From Alphaproteobacteria bacterium LSUCC0396 (GTDB lineage Bacteria; Pseudomonadota; Alphaproteobacteria; Puniceispirillales; Puniceispirillaceae): a stretch of DNA of 64,000 nucleotides. Made by a program: the position numbers and the translations under genes. Under the pieces are notes generated by a model that did not search any database, was not told where the DNA came from, and saw nothing but the letters and a program-made list of their open reading frames with translations. Location of the stretch: positions 186,001 to 250,000 of the forward strand of contig CP166131.1 in assembly GCA_041228345.1 (NCBI GenBank), in the 5' to 3' direction. Of this stretch, positions 47,169 through 56,867 are shown in pieces. Positions within the stretch are counted from its first letter, which is position 1. Each line of letters opens with the position of its first letter.

Positions 47169-48352
47169 CACCGGGCAATAGCTGGCGTAAACGGCGCGCC
47201 AAAAATAAGATATTTTACTGCTGCAGCAACCCGGTCAAACATCCCTAAAACGGCAACATCCTGCCCTGCGCGAAGCGGCAGCTTGCGGCTATCACCATCC
47301 ACATCGATAGTTAATATGCCAATTTGATCGCCTTTGACGATTGGCGCGGAAACTGGATCAATCCATTGTACCGTAATTTTTGTGTTACGGCGTTCATTAT
47401 AGGATAGCAGCGGGTGCAGTGGTTCATCTAAAACCAGATCAACCTTACTGGCCTCACCAAGCCAAACATTGGCCTGATCTACCGGCTGCTCCTGATCAAA
47501 GAAACGATAAGTTTTATATTCGCGGAACATCAAATCCATCAAACGGCGGGATTCAGACGAGCGCTGTTTAATGCTCGTCATGCCATTTAAGACCATAATA
47601 ACCCGTTGACCATCGCGTTCGGCCGAGCCAACCAGCCCATATCCTGATTCTTTAGTATGGCCGGTTTTCAGACCATCGGCCCCGACCGTACCGTAAATCA
47701 ACGGATTGCGATTTGGCTGGCGAATTTTGTTGTAAGTATATTCACGCTTGGCAAAAACTGGATAGAATTCTGGGTATTTACTCGCTGGAAACCGGCGAAT
47801 CAGCTCGGTTGTCATAACATTAAGATCTTTAGCTGTTGTGGTAAGATCAGGATCCGGCCAGCCAGTAGAATTGCGGAAATTAGTATTGGTCATGCCAATC
47901 TTTTTGGCCCAGAAATTCATTTCGTCGGCAAAGGCATTTTCAGTACCTGAAATCCCTTCGGCAAGGACAATGGCGGCATCATTACCTGATTGAACGATAA
48001 TACCATGCAACAACTCACGAACGGAAACCTCGCTGCCAACCTCAAGAAAAGTACGAGATCCGCCCTTTTTCCAGGCTTTCTCGGACACGGTGAATTTATC
48101 ATCCATGCTGAGCTGGCCATCGGCAATGCGTTGAAAAGCTACGAACACTGTCATGATTTTTGCCATTGATGCGGGCTTCATTGGCGTTTCTGCCTCTTTG
48201 CTGAAGAGCACCTTTCCCGTCTCAAAATCTGTGACATAGACCTGTTTCGCGGGTGAGGTTATTTCAGCGGCAATGGCCGCGCTGGCTATTGCGCCAAGCC
48301 CTGTAACAAGCAAAACGGCCAAAAATGCCCTTACCAATGAATTTTTTGTCAT
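47168..48352 (-). CDS. dacA: D-alanyl-D-alanine carboxypeptidase (penicillin-binding protein 5/6 family)
   Basis: 394 residues from ATG 48352, with AGGA eight bases upstream; a longer frame starts at 48403. A signal peptide ends around ASAAIAAE. The serine hydrolase motifs are SMAK (Ser62, Lys65), SGNDAA (SxN) and KTGHTKESG (KTG). A C-terminal beta domain (PBP5_C-like) follows from about residue 290, but the last 20 residues do not end in an obvious amphipathic membrane anchor except PLRAGQDVAVLGMFDRVAAA-like helices. It trims the terminal D-Ala of peptidoglycan stem peptides. Confidence 0.95.
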   Translation of the reverse strand: MTKNSLVRAFLAVLLVTGLGAIASAAIAAEITSPAKQVYVTDFETGKVLFSKEAETPMKPASMAKIMTVFVAFQRIADGQLSMDDKFTVSEKAWKKGGSRTFLEVGSEVSVRELLHGIIVQSGNDAAIVLAEGISGTENAFADEMNFWAKKIGMTNTNFRNSTGWPDPDLTTTAKDLNVMTTELIRRFPASKYPEFYPVFAKREYTYNKIRQPNRNPLIYGTVGADGLKTGHTKESGYGLVGSAERDGQRVIMVLNGMTSIKQRSSESRRLMDLMFREYKTYRFFDQEQPVDQANVWLGEASKVDLVLDEPLHPLLSYNERRNTKITVQWIDPVSAPIVKGDQIGILTIDVDGDSRKLPLRAGQDVAVLGMFDRVAAAVKYLIFGAPFTPAIAR

Positions 48353-48459
48353 CGTCACGTCCTTATCGCCGACAAAATTCGGCTGCATCCAAAGGCTGTT
48401 CAATCAGCAAATTTTTATTGGGCATTATTGACCAACAAAGCGGCATAAAAATGTTTTAC

Positions 48460-49425
48460 CTAGTCAACAACAATCCGCGCACCGGTAAAACCGGTATTGA
48501 TTACCTTTTCCAGCAAATCATCAGCCATTTCGACGTTATCAACAGGCCCCAACCGAACACGATACAGTGTTTTGCCCTGCTGATTTACAGCCGAAACATC
48601 ACCATTGCCGAGCCCTTTTAGCTTGGCAAAAACGGTATTTGCACTCGTTTCGGCATAAAAGGCACCCACCTGCACCCAAATTTTAGTTGAGACGGGCGCC
48701 ACGGTTATAACCTCGCCAACACGCGATTGTGACAATAAATCCAAGGCCGATTGCGACGGCTTATTCACCGTTACTTTGCTTTTGGTCTTGCTAGATTTCG
48801 CCGTTATATTCACTGTTGGCTTGGCCGCTGCCACCATTTCCGGCAAGGCGCCCTGATCATTTGCGGTCAGGCTTGGAAATTCTCCACGCCGCGCCAGATT
48901 TTCCAGCCGCAGACTCTGCTCAGCAAGCACCTGAACACGCACCTTTGCCAGCCCATTATCACGATAACCGATCAAACGTGCCGCCTCACGCGACAGGTCG
49001 ATGATACGCCCTGAAACAAACGGCCCACGATCATTTATCCGCACAACTAGCGACTTTCCATTATCAAGGTTGGTCACACGCACAACGCTTGGCATCGGAA
49101 GCGTTTTGTGCGCGGCTGTAACCTTATTTGGGTCAAATATTTCACCATTTGCAGTAAGCCGGCCAGCAAATTCATCGCCATACCAAGACCCAATCCCAGT
49201 TTCATCATAGGTCAGATCACGCTCGGGGTAATACCAGACACCAGCGATATTGTATGGATCACCCACCTTGTAACGCGGTGCCGCCACAACGTTGGCCAGC
49301 GACTCGCTAACAGCATTTCGTTGTTGTTTTTTGACCATGTCGATCGCAAGTTCGGCCGACGTACAGCCTTGCAAAATGAACCCAACAAATAAAACACCAA
49401 TTATTGTTTTCCGACTAAATTGCAT
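48460..49425 (-). CDS. rlpA: RlpA-like septal lipoprotein with SPOR domain
   Basis: 321 residues. Lipobox ILQGC gives a lipidated Cys21. The double-psi beta-barrel domain (about 75-170) carries [19 protein letters not shown] and [19 protein letters not shown], including the conserved Asp of lytic transglycosylase RlpA. A linker precedes a C-terminal SPOR domain (about 248-320, [15 protein letters not shown]). In Pseudomonas RlpA cleaves denuded glycan at the septum. It lies between dacA and mltB. Confidence 0.93.
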   Translation of the reverse strand: MQFSRKTIIGVLFVGFILQGCTSAELAIDMVKKQQRNAVSESLANVVAAPRYKVGDPYNIAGVWYYPERDLTYDETGIGSWYGDEFAGRLTANGEIFDPNKVTAAHKTLPMPSVVRVTNLDNGKSLVVRINDRGPFVSGRIIDLSREAARLIGYRDNGLAKVRVQVLAEQSLRLENLARRGEFPSLTANDQGALPEMVAAAKPTVNITAKSSKTKSKVTVNKPSQSALDLLSQSRVGEVITVAPVSTKIWVQVGAFYAETSANTVFAKLKGLGNGDVSAVNQQGKTLYRVRLGPVDNVEMADDLLEKVINTGFTGARIVVD

Positions 49426-49455
49426 TCGTTCACCCTATTGTTTACCCAGTTCGGC

Positions 49456-50439
49456 TTAACGTAATTTGTCGGACAAATGACCGATTGCCAACGCGTAGTA
49501 ATTGGAACGATTCCAATCAAGAATTGAGTCAAAATTACTATAGACGAGAAACGCCGGCCCGTCCGCACCTGCCGGCAAAACCAAACGCGCCGTCAGATCG
49601 CGTGCTGGCAAGGCACTGCCATCAATTGAAAGCACCCCAGCTTTTGACCAAGCCGGTAGTTTTGCGCGCGTTTTGCGATCCGCAAGAGCATCGGCAGACT
49701 TCCCATTCATGGAAAAACCGGCGGGCAGTTTTACTTCACGCCCCCAGGTAATGTCATCGCGCCACCCAGCTTTGGCAAGATAGTAGGCGGTTGAGGCAAA
49801 AACATCGGGCTTAGTGCCCCAAATATCACGCTTGCCATCACCATCCCAATCAACCGCATAGGATAAAAAACTCGAAGGCATGAACTGGCTTTGCCCCATT
49901 GCACCGGCCCAAGACCCCTTCATCTGATCTGGTGCAATATGTCCCTCTTCCAGGATTTTCAGAGCATTCAGCAATTCCTTGCGGAAATAGGCACTACGGC
50001 GGCCATCATGGGCCAAAGTTGCCAGCGCGTGCGGTACATTAAACGAGCCTAGATACTGCCCAAAATTGGTTTCAACGCCCCAGAACGTGACGATATATCG
50101 CTTTTGCACTCCATATTTCTTCGAAATCTCGGTAAGAATTTTATCATGCTCAACCAGTTTTTTAGCAGCGATACGCGCTCTGGTTGGCGAGGCAATTTTT
50201 CCAATATATTCTTCAAAGCTCATCGTGAATTCAGGCTGCCGACGATCCAGTTCAATCACCCGTTTGATCGGCGCAGCATTACCAAGGGCAGCATCAAGAA
50301 CACGGTCTGAAATACCGCGATCCTTTGCCTCTTGCCGCAGTTCAACAAGCCATTGTGCAAAACTTTGCTCGCTCGCATTGGCAATTGGTGCCACCAACAG
50401 CGCAAACACCATCAAAAATGCGCGTAATCCTGTTTTCAT
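49456..50439 (-). CDS. mltB: membrane-bound lytic murein transglycosylase B-like protein
   Basis: 327 residues from ATG 50439, with GGAAG ahead of it. A signal peptide ends near PIANASEQ. No lipobox is seen, so it is periplasmic (SltB-like). The catalytic Glu123 is in VTFWGVETNFGQYLG, with GSWAGAMGQSQFMPSSFLSYAVDWDGDG following. It cleaves the glycan strand to 1,6-anhydromuramic ends. It heads the minus-strand cell-wall block. Confidence 0.94.
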   Translation of the reverse strand: MKTGLRAFLMVFALLVAPIANASEQSFAQWLVELRQEAKDRGISDRVLDAALGNAAPIKRVIELDRRQPEFTMSFEEYIGKIASPTRARIAAKKLVEHDKILTEISKKYGVQKRYIVTFWGVETNFGQYLGSFNVPHALATLAHDGRRSAYFRKELLNALKILEEGHIAPDQMKGSWAGAMGQSQFMPSSFLSYAVDWDGDGKRDIWGTKPDVFASTAYYLAKAGWRDDITWGREVKLPAGFSMNGKSADALADRKTRAKLPAWSKAGVLSIDGSALPARDLTARLVLPAGADGPAFLVYSNFDSILDWNRSNYYALAIGHLSDKLR

Positions 50440-50557
50440 CTTCCGGACTTCCTGACCTGAGCATGGTTTACAAGCACGAAGAGCCACACTGCGTGACCCA
50501 CCACCTTATGGTAAGACGTAAGCCCGCCGGGGGGCAACCGTGAATTTGACCGATTAG

Positions 50558-50584
50558 GCGTTTCTTCTACTGAAAAAGAAACGC
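50558..50584. other. perfect 9-bp hairpin without T-run
   Basis: GCGTTTCTT (50558-50566), loop CTACTGAAA, AAGAAACGC (50576-50584). It lies between mltB and the RND terminator; neither strand continues in a T-run. Function unknown. Confidence 0.5.
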
Positions 50585-50643
50585 AGTGACAACATTAGCT
50601 TTTTGCCCACAAAACACCGCCAGTAAATGGGTTGATTTATTCT

Positions 50644-50671
50644 TAAAAAGAGGTAGGGAGCACCCTGCCTC
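50644..50671 (-). terminator. intrinsic terminator of the RND operon
   Basis: On the minus strand GAGGCAGGG, loop TGCT, CCCTACCTC (one G-U pair) is followed by TTTTT (50649-50645), nine bases after the RND stop codon. Confidence 0.93.
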
Positions 50672-50679
50672 TCTCTGAT

Positions 50680-53600
50680 CTAGAGCTTTTCGCGTAACAT
50701 TGTTGGCTTGGCTACCGATTGACTAAGACTTGAAGTAAGCGCAATAGCTAACAGCGGTGGTACGATGATCAAAGTAGCGAATGTAGACAGCCCCAATCCA
50801 CCAAAAACGACTACACCAATTCCTCTGTATAGCTCTGACCCCGCACCTGGGAATACCACAAGCGGCAAAAGCCCAAACAGAGAAGTCATTGTGGACATAA
50901 ATATTGGTCGAACACGGTTTCTGGTGGCCTCAATAATAGCTTCATCCGCTGCCAAGCCTTCCTCCCGGATATGCAACGTAGTCTGCTCAATCATCAATAT
51001 AGCATTATTGACCACAACGCCGGTCAAAATAACAAAGCCAAGCATGGTTAGCATATCAAGCGGTTGCCGCACAAACAGGTTTAGGATCGCCAAGCCACCA
51101 ATACCACCCGCCGCTGAAATGGGAATTGCAAGGATGATAATCAATGGCAGCGTAAAGCTGCGTAAAAGAATGACCAGCAGCAAGAAGATCACAACAATTG
51201 CTGTAACCACGTTGGACTGCATTGCAATCCAGGTTTCTGCTAGAGCGCTAGCCGCACCCTCCAGCTTTATAGAAACACCATTTCTGGCAGCCTCGCTTCG
51301 GATATCAGGCAAGAGTTCCATATCGATAACCGCAACCACATCTTCCAGTGGAATGCTCTCTAACGGCCGCAACTGTATCGAAACCGCTTGCTGCCCACCG
51401 AGACGCCGGATCTGCACAGGTGAGTTGACAATCTCAACACGACCAAGCTGTCCAACCCTCATTATCGAGCCAGCACGGGTAACAATCGGGATGTTTTCTA
51501 ACTTATCGGCTGATAGATTTTCAGCATTTTTTCCCGAAACAACCATGTTAACAAGCTGGCCATCAATCGGCACTTGGTTCACGTTTGTTCCATCGTTAAA
51601 AACATCAACGGCTGAGGCAAAATCACGAACAGTCACACCGGCTCTGGCAAGCGCAGATAAATCAGGGGTAATGCGGATTTGTGGTGCACCCGAATCCAAC
51701 CCAGGCAGAGTTCTAATTTGGTTTCCATCACGCCCCGGAAAACGCCGTGAGAGCGCGTCATTCACTTGTATTGCAGCCGACAAAACATCATCACTATTCG
51801 GCCCAACAACGTCAACACTGACAACTCTTGACCCACCAACTGAACGACCAAAAAGTGAGGCTTGCTGCACAAATGCACGTGCACCAGGTTCTGCAAAAAT
51901 GGGCTTCATCAGGACCATACGCAGCTCCTTTATCCGCGCTGGATCTTTAGTTGAACCACCCGCAAACGCACCACCAGAGTAAGCGACAAAGAAAAACCGT
52001 TGAATAGCAGGTCCTTCAACGTCCTCACCAGTCCAGAGCGGGCTCGCCGCTTTTTCCATACGTTCGGCAATTCGTAATGTCTCATCCATTGAATACCCGG
52101 CAGGAACACTGATACGAGCAAACATGAAGTTAGCATTACCATCAGGAAGATAGTCAAGTTTTGGCATGAAAATGGTTGCCGCCCCAATGGAGAGAGCCAA
52201 AACCGTAGCAACCACAGAAAGGCCTAGGATTTTGCGTTCAACAACGTAAGAGGCATAGCCGACAAAAAGCCCTTTAAAACCGCGTGCTATCGGGTCAATA
52301 ACTGGTAATTTCGGTAATTTTGAAAAACGGTCTGCAGAGCCCGCTAAGAGCCGCGCAGACAATGTTGGAATTACCGTTACAGAAACGAAAACCGAAATCA
52401 AAACAGACACCGAAATCGCAACGCCGATGTCCTTGAACAACTGTCCCACAGGCAAGTCGAGAGTCAAGACTGGAATAAACACGATCACCGTAGTCAGGGC
52501 TGAACCCAAAATTGGCGCCCAAACTTGCCTAGCGCCATGATAAGATGCATTTAATGAGTCCACACCGCGTTGTCGTAGCCGGAAAATATTTTCCAATGAA
52601 ACAATCGACGCATCCACAACCATGCCGACAGCAAACGCCAACCCAGCGAGTGAAATAACATTAATGGATAGACCCAAAGCAGCGATTGCGACAAATGTGC
52701 CAATAACTGACACCGGTATGGCCACAAACACGATAATTGTTGGCACTATATGCCGCAAAAACAGCATTAGGATAGTTAGTGCCAAAATGCCACCAACCCA
52801 GATATTCTGTTGTACGAGGCTAATTGCAGATGAAATATAGCCAGTTTCATCATAAACGACTTTTAGATCAAGTCCACGCGCAGCAAGCTCGTTCTGGTTT
52901 AATTGGTCAACAACAGTGCGCAGCTTTAACATCGTTGCCACGACGTTACTACCGGCCTCACGCAGGGCACTCAACGTCACTGCAGGTTGACCATTCAAAC
53001 GTCGGAAGCTCGTCCGGCTCTGCACTCTAACTTCAAGCGTTGCTATATCTTGAAGTAAAAGCGGCGTTACCGTTCCAGAAGGCGATACATTCGTCCGAAC
53101 AACAATACTACCTGCTGTTTCAGGTGTATAGTTCAAAGCTTCGGTGCGGACAGTGTAAGAACGCTTACCCTCGGTCACAAGCCCAACACTCATCATCGTT
53201 GATGAAGTCTTCAGTGCATCAATGACTTCTGGCAGAGTAATCTGGTATTGCACTAATTTCTCAGGGTCAATCAAGACACGCATTTCCCGTTTACCGCCAC
53301 CTCGATAATCAACCTCGGCAATACCATCAACCCTTGCCAAAGGCTCGACAATATTTGTGTCAAGGTATCGGCCTAGCTCCTCAAGATTAACCTTTGAACC
53401 ATCTTTTGCCACAAGGGCTAAACGAGCAATCGGGCTATCATCAGAATTTGATGTTTTTACCAAGGGTGTATCAGCTTCATCAGGGAGCCCACTAACCGCG
53501 GACAGCTTACTAAGTAAAAGTACCAGGGCCTTATCCATATCCTGACCGACAGAATAAGTCAGAGTTACTCTGGCGCTACCCCTTGTTGATCGAGACGCAA

Positions 53601-53841
53601 TCTCCTCGACACCGTTTAAAGATGCAAGTTCAGCCTCAAGGCGACCAACGATCTCTCGATCAACGTCTTCAGGTGCCGCACCAGGCCAGGACACGCGCAC
53701 GTCCAAAACTGGTTTTTCAATATCCGGACTCATTTGAATGGGAATGGTCTGCAAGGCCAAGCCACCGAAAATAACACACATAAATATTAGCGCCATTACG
53801 GCGATCGGACGTTCAATAGCCAGCTTTATAATACTGCCCAT
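50680..53841 (-). CDS. RND efflux pump inner-membrane transporter (HAE-like)
   Basis: 1053 residues with the RND duplication: helix 1 at the N-terminus, two large periplasmic loops and eleven further helices. Motifs include IAIERPIAVMALIFM-type start, MSPDIEKPVLDVRVSWPGA, and TM4 GMVVDASIVSLENI, with a single conserved Asp in place of the DD pair of AcrB. The second half carries GFVILTGVVVNNAILMIEQ. It pumps amphiphilic compounds out using protons, together with the adaptor gene just upstream; the two overlap by one base. No TolC is encoded here, so the TolC at 5.3 kb may serve. Substrate unknown. Confidence 0.94.
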   Translation of the reverse strand: MGSIIKLAIERPIAVMALIFMCVIFGGLALQTIPIQMSPDIEKPVLDVRVSWPGAAPEDVDREIVGRLEAELASLNGVEEIASRSTRGSARVTLTYSVGQDMDKALVLLLSKLSAVSGLPDEADTPLVKTSNSDDSPIARLALVAKDGSKVNLEELGRYLDTNIVEPLARVDGIAEVDYRGGGKREMRVLIDPEKLVQYQITLPEVIDALKTSSTMMSVGLVTEGKRSYTVRTEALNYTPETAGSIVVRTNVSPSGTVTPLLLQDIATLEVRVQSRTSFRRLNGQPAVTLSALREAGSNVVATMLKLRTVVDQLNQNELAARGLDLKVVYDETGYISSAISLVQQNIWVGGILALTILMLFLRHIVPTIIVFVAIPVSVIGTFVAIAALGLSINVISLAGLAFAVGMVVDASIVSLENIFRLRQRGVDSLNASYHGARQVWAPILGSALTTVIVFIPVLTLDLPVGQLFKDIGVAISVSVLISVFVSVTVIPTLSARLLAGSADRFSKLPKLPVIDPIARGFKGLFVGYASYVVERKILGLSVVATVLALSIGAATIFMPKLDYLPDGNANFMFARISVPAGYSMDETLRIAERMEKAASPLWTGEDVEGPAIQRFFFVAYSGGAFAGGSTKDPARIKELRMVLMKPIFAEPGARAFVQQASLFGRSVGGSRVVSVDVVGPNSDDVLSAAIQVNDALSRRFPGRDGNQIRTLPGLDSGAPQIRITPDLSALARAGVTVRDFASAVDVFNDGTNVNQVPIDGQLVNMVVSGKNAENLSADKLENIPIVTRAGSIMRVGQLGRVEIVNSPVQIRRLGGQQAVSIQLRPLESIPLEDVVAVIDMELLPDIRSEAARNGVSIKLEGAASALAETWIAMQSNVVTAIVVIFLLLVILLRSFTLPLIIILAIPISAAGGIGGLAILNLFVRQPLDMLTMLGFVILTGVVVNNAILMIEQTTLHIREEGLAADEAIIEATRNRVRPIFMSTMTSLFGLLPLVVFPGAGSELYRGIGVVVFGGLGLSTFATLIIVPPLLAIALTSSLSQSVAKPTMLREKL

Positions 53842-55217
53842 TAGTTTGAACCCTTTTCCTGTTTTGTTTTCTGCTGACTTTCCTTACTGGCATTCTCAGT
53901 GCTGTTATCAGCCTCAGCTTTGGCTTTGCGCTTACCGCCACTAATTTGAATCTCTTTCCCATCTGAAAGTTGCTCATTACCTCGCACCACAACCTTTTGC
54001 CCGGCCGTCAAACCACCCAGCACTATGAACCCGTCCTTTACAGCGGCACCAATTTGGATAATCTGACGTTTGGCTCGATTTTCGTCTGCTAGATATACCA
54101 TATGGCCCCCACTTACTGGCAGTACAGCATCCTTTGGCACAATCACTTGCGGCTTTGGACTAGTGGTAGGTATCTGCATCACAACAACAGCATTATCTGC
54201 CTGCAAAATAGTTGGCACTTTTTCAATCAATGAAAACCGCATAGTCCGCGTGCCCGACCGCAAGTTTTGGAAAGGCAAAGAAACCCTTATTGCGAGTTCA
54301 ACCAAGCTTCCATCAAGCCCTCTGCCAAGAAATTTTTTTGTTGATTGAACATAAGGCAGGTAAGCTACCGGAACCTCTGCCTCAACCTCGAACCCATCAA
54401 GATTGATGATCTTGGCAACCACCTCCCCTTCGCGCGAGTAGCCACGTCGATAGTCGGCAATGTAAATGATCTGACCAGCTGTTTTAGCGCGCAACTTTGT
54501 TGCTTTGACGTCAGCAATGACCTGCTTTATTTCTGTTTCAGTCTGTTCGATGGTTACCGTCAGCACCGCCTGTTGGGCTTTTTTACGCATGATTGATGAT
54601 TCGCGTGTCAAAACTTGCATATCGGCAGCAAGGCTCGCATTAAGCGCAGTTTCGGCAGATTCGACTGGCAAGGCATTATTTGTCACCAGTTCCTTTGCCC
54701 GTTCCGCCTTTCCAGCCAGCAAGGCCGCTTGCGCTTTGGCAACATTGAGTAAATCCTCTTCAGCAGCCAATTCAGCTTTACCATCTTTCAGCTTAACTTC
54801 AGCTTCACGAAGCCTTGATTTCAACTGTTCCAGTCTCAATTCCAGTTTTGCACTATCCTGTACCGCGATAATGTCTCCAGGTCTAACCTGATCACCAATC
54901 TGCAATTTACCAATTTCAGTGATTGCGTTTGTCACCGCGGTTACAGCTTCAAACGGACCTGCTGTCATACGTCCCTGAACGTCAATCAAATTGGCAATGA
55001 TCTGGGTCTTAACCTCGGCAACCTCTACCTTGACGGCACGGTTTCCACCACCTGCCTTTTGGGCAATTGACGGGCTAATAACTGCCATTAAAATTAATGT
55101 AGCGAGACACAAGACCGCTGTTAATTGAAAAAAGGCACGAGAGCTGCGCCGAAGACCATACCTTAGGGCTGGCAAACGAAAAGTGAAACGCACCGGAAAC
55201 TCCTGAAAAACACGCAT
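53841..55217 (-). CDS. RND efflux periplasmic adaptor (membrane fusion protein)
   Basis: 458 residues. An N-terminal hydrophobic segment (about 35-50, signal or anchor) precedes a lipoyl/coiled-coil domain (about 95-210; EQLKSRLREAEVKLKDGKAE), a beta-barrel (about 240-330) and a membrane-proximal domain ending GLTAGQKVVVRGNEQLSDG. The C-terminal tail is Lys/Glu-rich and unstructured. Adaptors of this HlyD/MexA type bridge the RND pump and TolC. Its stop overlaps the RND start (TAATG). Confidence 0.93.
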   Translation of the reverse strand: MRVFQEFPVRFTFRLPALRYGLRRSSRAFFQLTAVLCLATLILMAVISPSIAQKAGGGNRAVKVEVAEVKTQIIANLIDVQGRMTAGPFEAVTAVTNAITEIGKLQIGDQVRPGDIIAVQDSAKLELRLEQLKSRLREAEVKLKDGKAELAAEEDLLNVAKAQAALLAGKAERAKELVTNNALPVESAETALNASLAADMQVLTRESSIMRKKAQQAVLTVTIEQTETEIKQVIADVKATKLRAKTAGQIIYIADYRRGYSREGEVVAKIINLDGFEVEAEVPVAYLPYVQSTKKFLGRGLDGSLVELAIRVSLPFQNLRSGTRTMRFSLIEKVPTILQADNAVVVMQIPTTSPKPQVIVPKDAVLPVSGGHMVYLADENRAKRQIIQIGAAVKDGFIVLGGLTAGQKVVVRGNEQLSDGKEIQISGGKRKAKAEADNSTENASKESQQKTKQEKGSN

Positions 55218-55309
55218 TACACAGTCATTTTACAATTTTGAAGGGGCTGATCAAAAGCAGGTCTCGCAGCCCAACTGCATGGTTATGACTGGTCCTGTCA
55301 CATTGCCGT

Positions 55310-55338
55310 AATATGATCCGAATTTGCGGGTTAGACAA
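55310..55338 (-). promoter_or_regulatory. candidate promoter of the RND operon
   Basis: Minus strand: TTGTCT (55338-55333), 17-base spacer, CATATT (55315-55310). It lies about 95 bases before the adaptor start. The leader contains a short dyad (GACAGGACCAGTC) that could be a repressor site. Confidence 0.4.
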
Positions 55339-55408
55339 GCATATGATTAATAGAAATAGGCAAATATGATAAAAATACTACAATTTGGAAAAACTTCATC
55401 AATGCTTA

Positions 55409-55438
55409 TTGACAGATAAGCCTGATTTCCGCTAATCC
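55409..55438 (+). promoter_or_regulatory. candidate promoter of tRNA-Ser
   Basis: A perfect TTGACA (55409-55414) and TAATCC (55433-55438) are 18 bases apart; the expected start is only a few bases before the mature tRNA. Confidence 0.5.
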
Positions 55439-55448
55439 CATCACCGAC

Positions 55449-55538
55449 GGAGAGGTGGCAGAGCGGTTGAATGCACCGGTCTTGAAAACCGGCAAGGGTG
55501 AGAGCCCTTCGTGGGTTCGAATCCCACCCTCTCCGCCA
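55449..55538 (+). tRNA. tRNA-Ser (anticodon TGA)
   Basis: GGAGAGG (55449-55455) pairs with CCTCTCC; discriminator G and encoded CCA end at 55538. The anticodon TGA (55483-55485) is in loop CTTGAAA. A long variable arm (GGGTGAGAGCCC) marks class II tRNA-Ser. 90 bases. Confidence 0.98.
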
Positions 55539-55587
55539 TTTCCTTTTTTATATTACTGTATTCATTATATTTTAGTTATAATCACGT

Positions 55588-55611
55588 AAATTTACGTACA
55601 AATTTACGTAC
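55588..55611. repeat. 12-bp tandem duplication with overlapping palindrome
   Basis: AAATTTACGTAC occurs twice in succession (55588-55599, 55600-55611). The first copy is part of the perfect palindrome ACGTAAATTTACGT (55584-55597). It begins 50 bases after the tRNA-Ser 3' end. Confidence 0.85.
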
Positions 55612-55716
55612 AACTTTCACTAGAAAATACACACAAAGACACCATTCCAGCCATAAACCCGTCACATTGCACTGTGAGCGTATAAGTTGAATCTAACGCA
55701 TTTCCTCCCTAAACTC

Positions 55717-55744
55717 GGCCAGCCTTTGCGCTGGCCTTATTTTG
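55717..55744 (+). terminator. strong intrinsic terminator downstream of tRNA-Ser
   Basis: GGCCAGC (55717-55723) and GCTGGCC (55730-55736) with a six-base loop, then TTATTTTG. It ends about 40 bases before the next gene and insulates it from tRNA-Ser. Confidence 0.85.
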
Positions 55745-55781
55745 TGGCAGACTTTTCTCAGGCGAAATGGGAGCAATAATT

Positions 55782-56066
55782 ATGTACATCAGAGTCGTGT
55801 CGATAACTGCACCGTCAAAACTTCAGTTCGATATGACCGTGACCTACTTCGAAAATGTCTGGTCACCAAAAGTCATTAGTCTCGGCGCAATTTCTGCAGA
55901 GTTTGTAAAAAGTGGGGAAAATTCCGGGATGTATATAATTCATTACCCAGATCAAAAAACAGCACTATCAGTTTTCGAAAAGATAAAACCGGAAGTTGAT
56001 GAAGTCAGAACTCAAAACCGAATACAAATCACGGAAGGCGAGAGACTCTTCAGAGTCGATAGTTGA
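55782..56066 (+). CDS. hypothetical protein, 94 residues (possibly dimeric alpha-beta barrel)
   Basis: Start ATG 55782 has GGGAG ten bases upstream; ATG 55767 is longer but lacks a site. The protein alternates strand-like and helix-like segments ([55 protein letters not shown]) in the pattern of small ferredoxin-like/ABM dimers. No catalytic residue is recognisable. It is followed after one base by a 24-codon micro-ORF. Confidence 0.55.
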   Translation: MYIRVVSITAPSKLQFDMTVTYFENVWSPKVISLGAISAEFVKSGENSGMYIIHYPDQKTALSVFEKIKPEVDEVRTQNRIQITEGERLFRVDS

Positions 56067-56067
56067 A

Positions 56068-56142
56068 ATGACCCGCACCCTACTCACAGCCATATTCCTG
56101 ATTCTTTTCAGCCATACGGCTTCGGGTGAGTCAAACCTATGA
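56068..56142 (+). CDS. micro-ORF A: signal-peptide-like, 24 residues
   Basis: ATG 56068 to TGA 56142. It starts MTRTLLTAIF, continues hydrophobic and ends in a signal-peptidase-like HTASGES, then stops. It begins one base after the stop of the 94-residue ORF and overlaps the ATG of the following 65-residue ORF by ATGA. Its sequence is clearly related to micro-ORF C at 56864. It could be a leader translated for coupling, or the remnant of a secreted protein gene. Confidence 0.45.
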   Translation: MTRTLLTAIFLILFSHTASGESNL

Positions 56143-56336
56143 CTGAGATCATTAATGACATTGTCGCCCAAATAAACCAGATAATTTTTTGGCTTAAGTT
56201 CACTGTTTATTTGGTATTGGGCATTTGTGTTGTTTGGCTAATAGGCTTCATCAGGCGAAATCTTGGTTTAGATACTCACTCTATTGAATTGAAGCGTATC
56301 AGGCGTATTCTAGAACGCCAGACTTCAGACAAATAG
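56139..56336 (+). CDS. small single-pass membrane protein, 65 residues
   Basis: One transmembrane helix (about 18-38, WLKFTVYLVLGICVVWLIGF) between an N-terminal polar helix and a basic C-terminal helix (ELKRIRRILERQ). Its ATG overlaps the stop of micro-ORF A (ATGA). No family recognised. The layout suits a small regulatory or scaffold membrane protein, and the PH-domain membrane protein 64 bases downstream is the natural candidate partner, though that is only proximity. Confidence 0.55.
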   Translation: MTEIINDIVAQINQIIFWLKFTVYLVLGICVVWLIGFIRRNLGLDTHSIELKRIRRILERQTSDK

Positions 56337-56400
56337 ACTGTTTTATATTCTGCCCCCAAATCAACTCAGCAGCGCCTTACTTCTTTCAGAGTTAATACAG

Positions 56401-56805
56401 ATGAAATTCATCAAAAGTACACTGCCAGACAACGAGACCATTGAGATGGAGATATCTTTTCACTGGAACCACACCCTTGTTGCTTGGCTCTACCTGCTCT
56501 TTTTAGGCTGGCTAATCATCGGTGTGTTTTTGTTTATCTCAATGTATCTTGAGAAATGGACGACTGAGAGGGCTTTGACTAACCGTAGGCTTATACTCAA
56601 GCGCGGTTTCATTCGTCGAAAAACTGAAGAAATAAGTTTCAATAGGATTGAGGAAGTAAATCTAAGTCAATCCATTCTTCAGCGAATACTCGGTTCTGGT
56701 GATATTAGGGTTACCGGTACCGGTGCAGGTGAAATAATGCTTAAAAACATTGATAGCCCATTGGATGTGCAAACGAAAGTAAATGAACTGAGGAATTGGG
56801 AATGA
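56401..56805 (+). CDS. bacterial PH-domain (bPH2/DUF304) membrane protein
   Basis: 134 residues: an N-terminal polar stretch, one or two hydrophobic segments (about 29-49, VAWLYLLFLGWLIIGVFLFI), and a PH-like beta domain with LTNRRLILKRGFIRRKTEEI and GSGDIRVTGTGAGEIMLKNI, which are the family's hallmarks. YdbS/YdbT-type proteins carry such domains; function is not well defined. Its TGA overlaps the ATG of micro-ORF B (ATGA at 56802). Confidence 0.8.
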   Translation: MKFIKSTLPDNETIEMEISFHWNHTLVAWLYLLFLGWLIIGVFLFISMYLEKWTTERALTNRRLILKRGFIRRKTEEISFNRIEEVNLSQSILQRILGSGDIRVTGTGAGEIMLKNIDSPLDVQTKVNELRNWE

Positions 56806-56867
56806 CCCGTAAACTTACCCTGTCCCTCGTCTTTGCTTTTGAGATCGTCCTAAGGCAGTACCAATGA
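56802..56867 (+). CDS. micro-ORF B: 21 residues
   Basis: ATG 56802 to TGA 56867. It begins MTRKLTLSLVFAFEIVL. It overlaps the PH-domain gene stop and the next micro-ORF start, both by ATGA. A diverged copy starts at 57890. Confidence 0.4.
   Translation: MTRKLTLSLVFAFEIVLRQYQ

Noticed and set aside
50765-51982. 405-codon open frame antisense to the RND transporter
   Set aside because: It is a complement of the RND coding sequence, rich in Ser/Thr/Pro/Ile without a family match.
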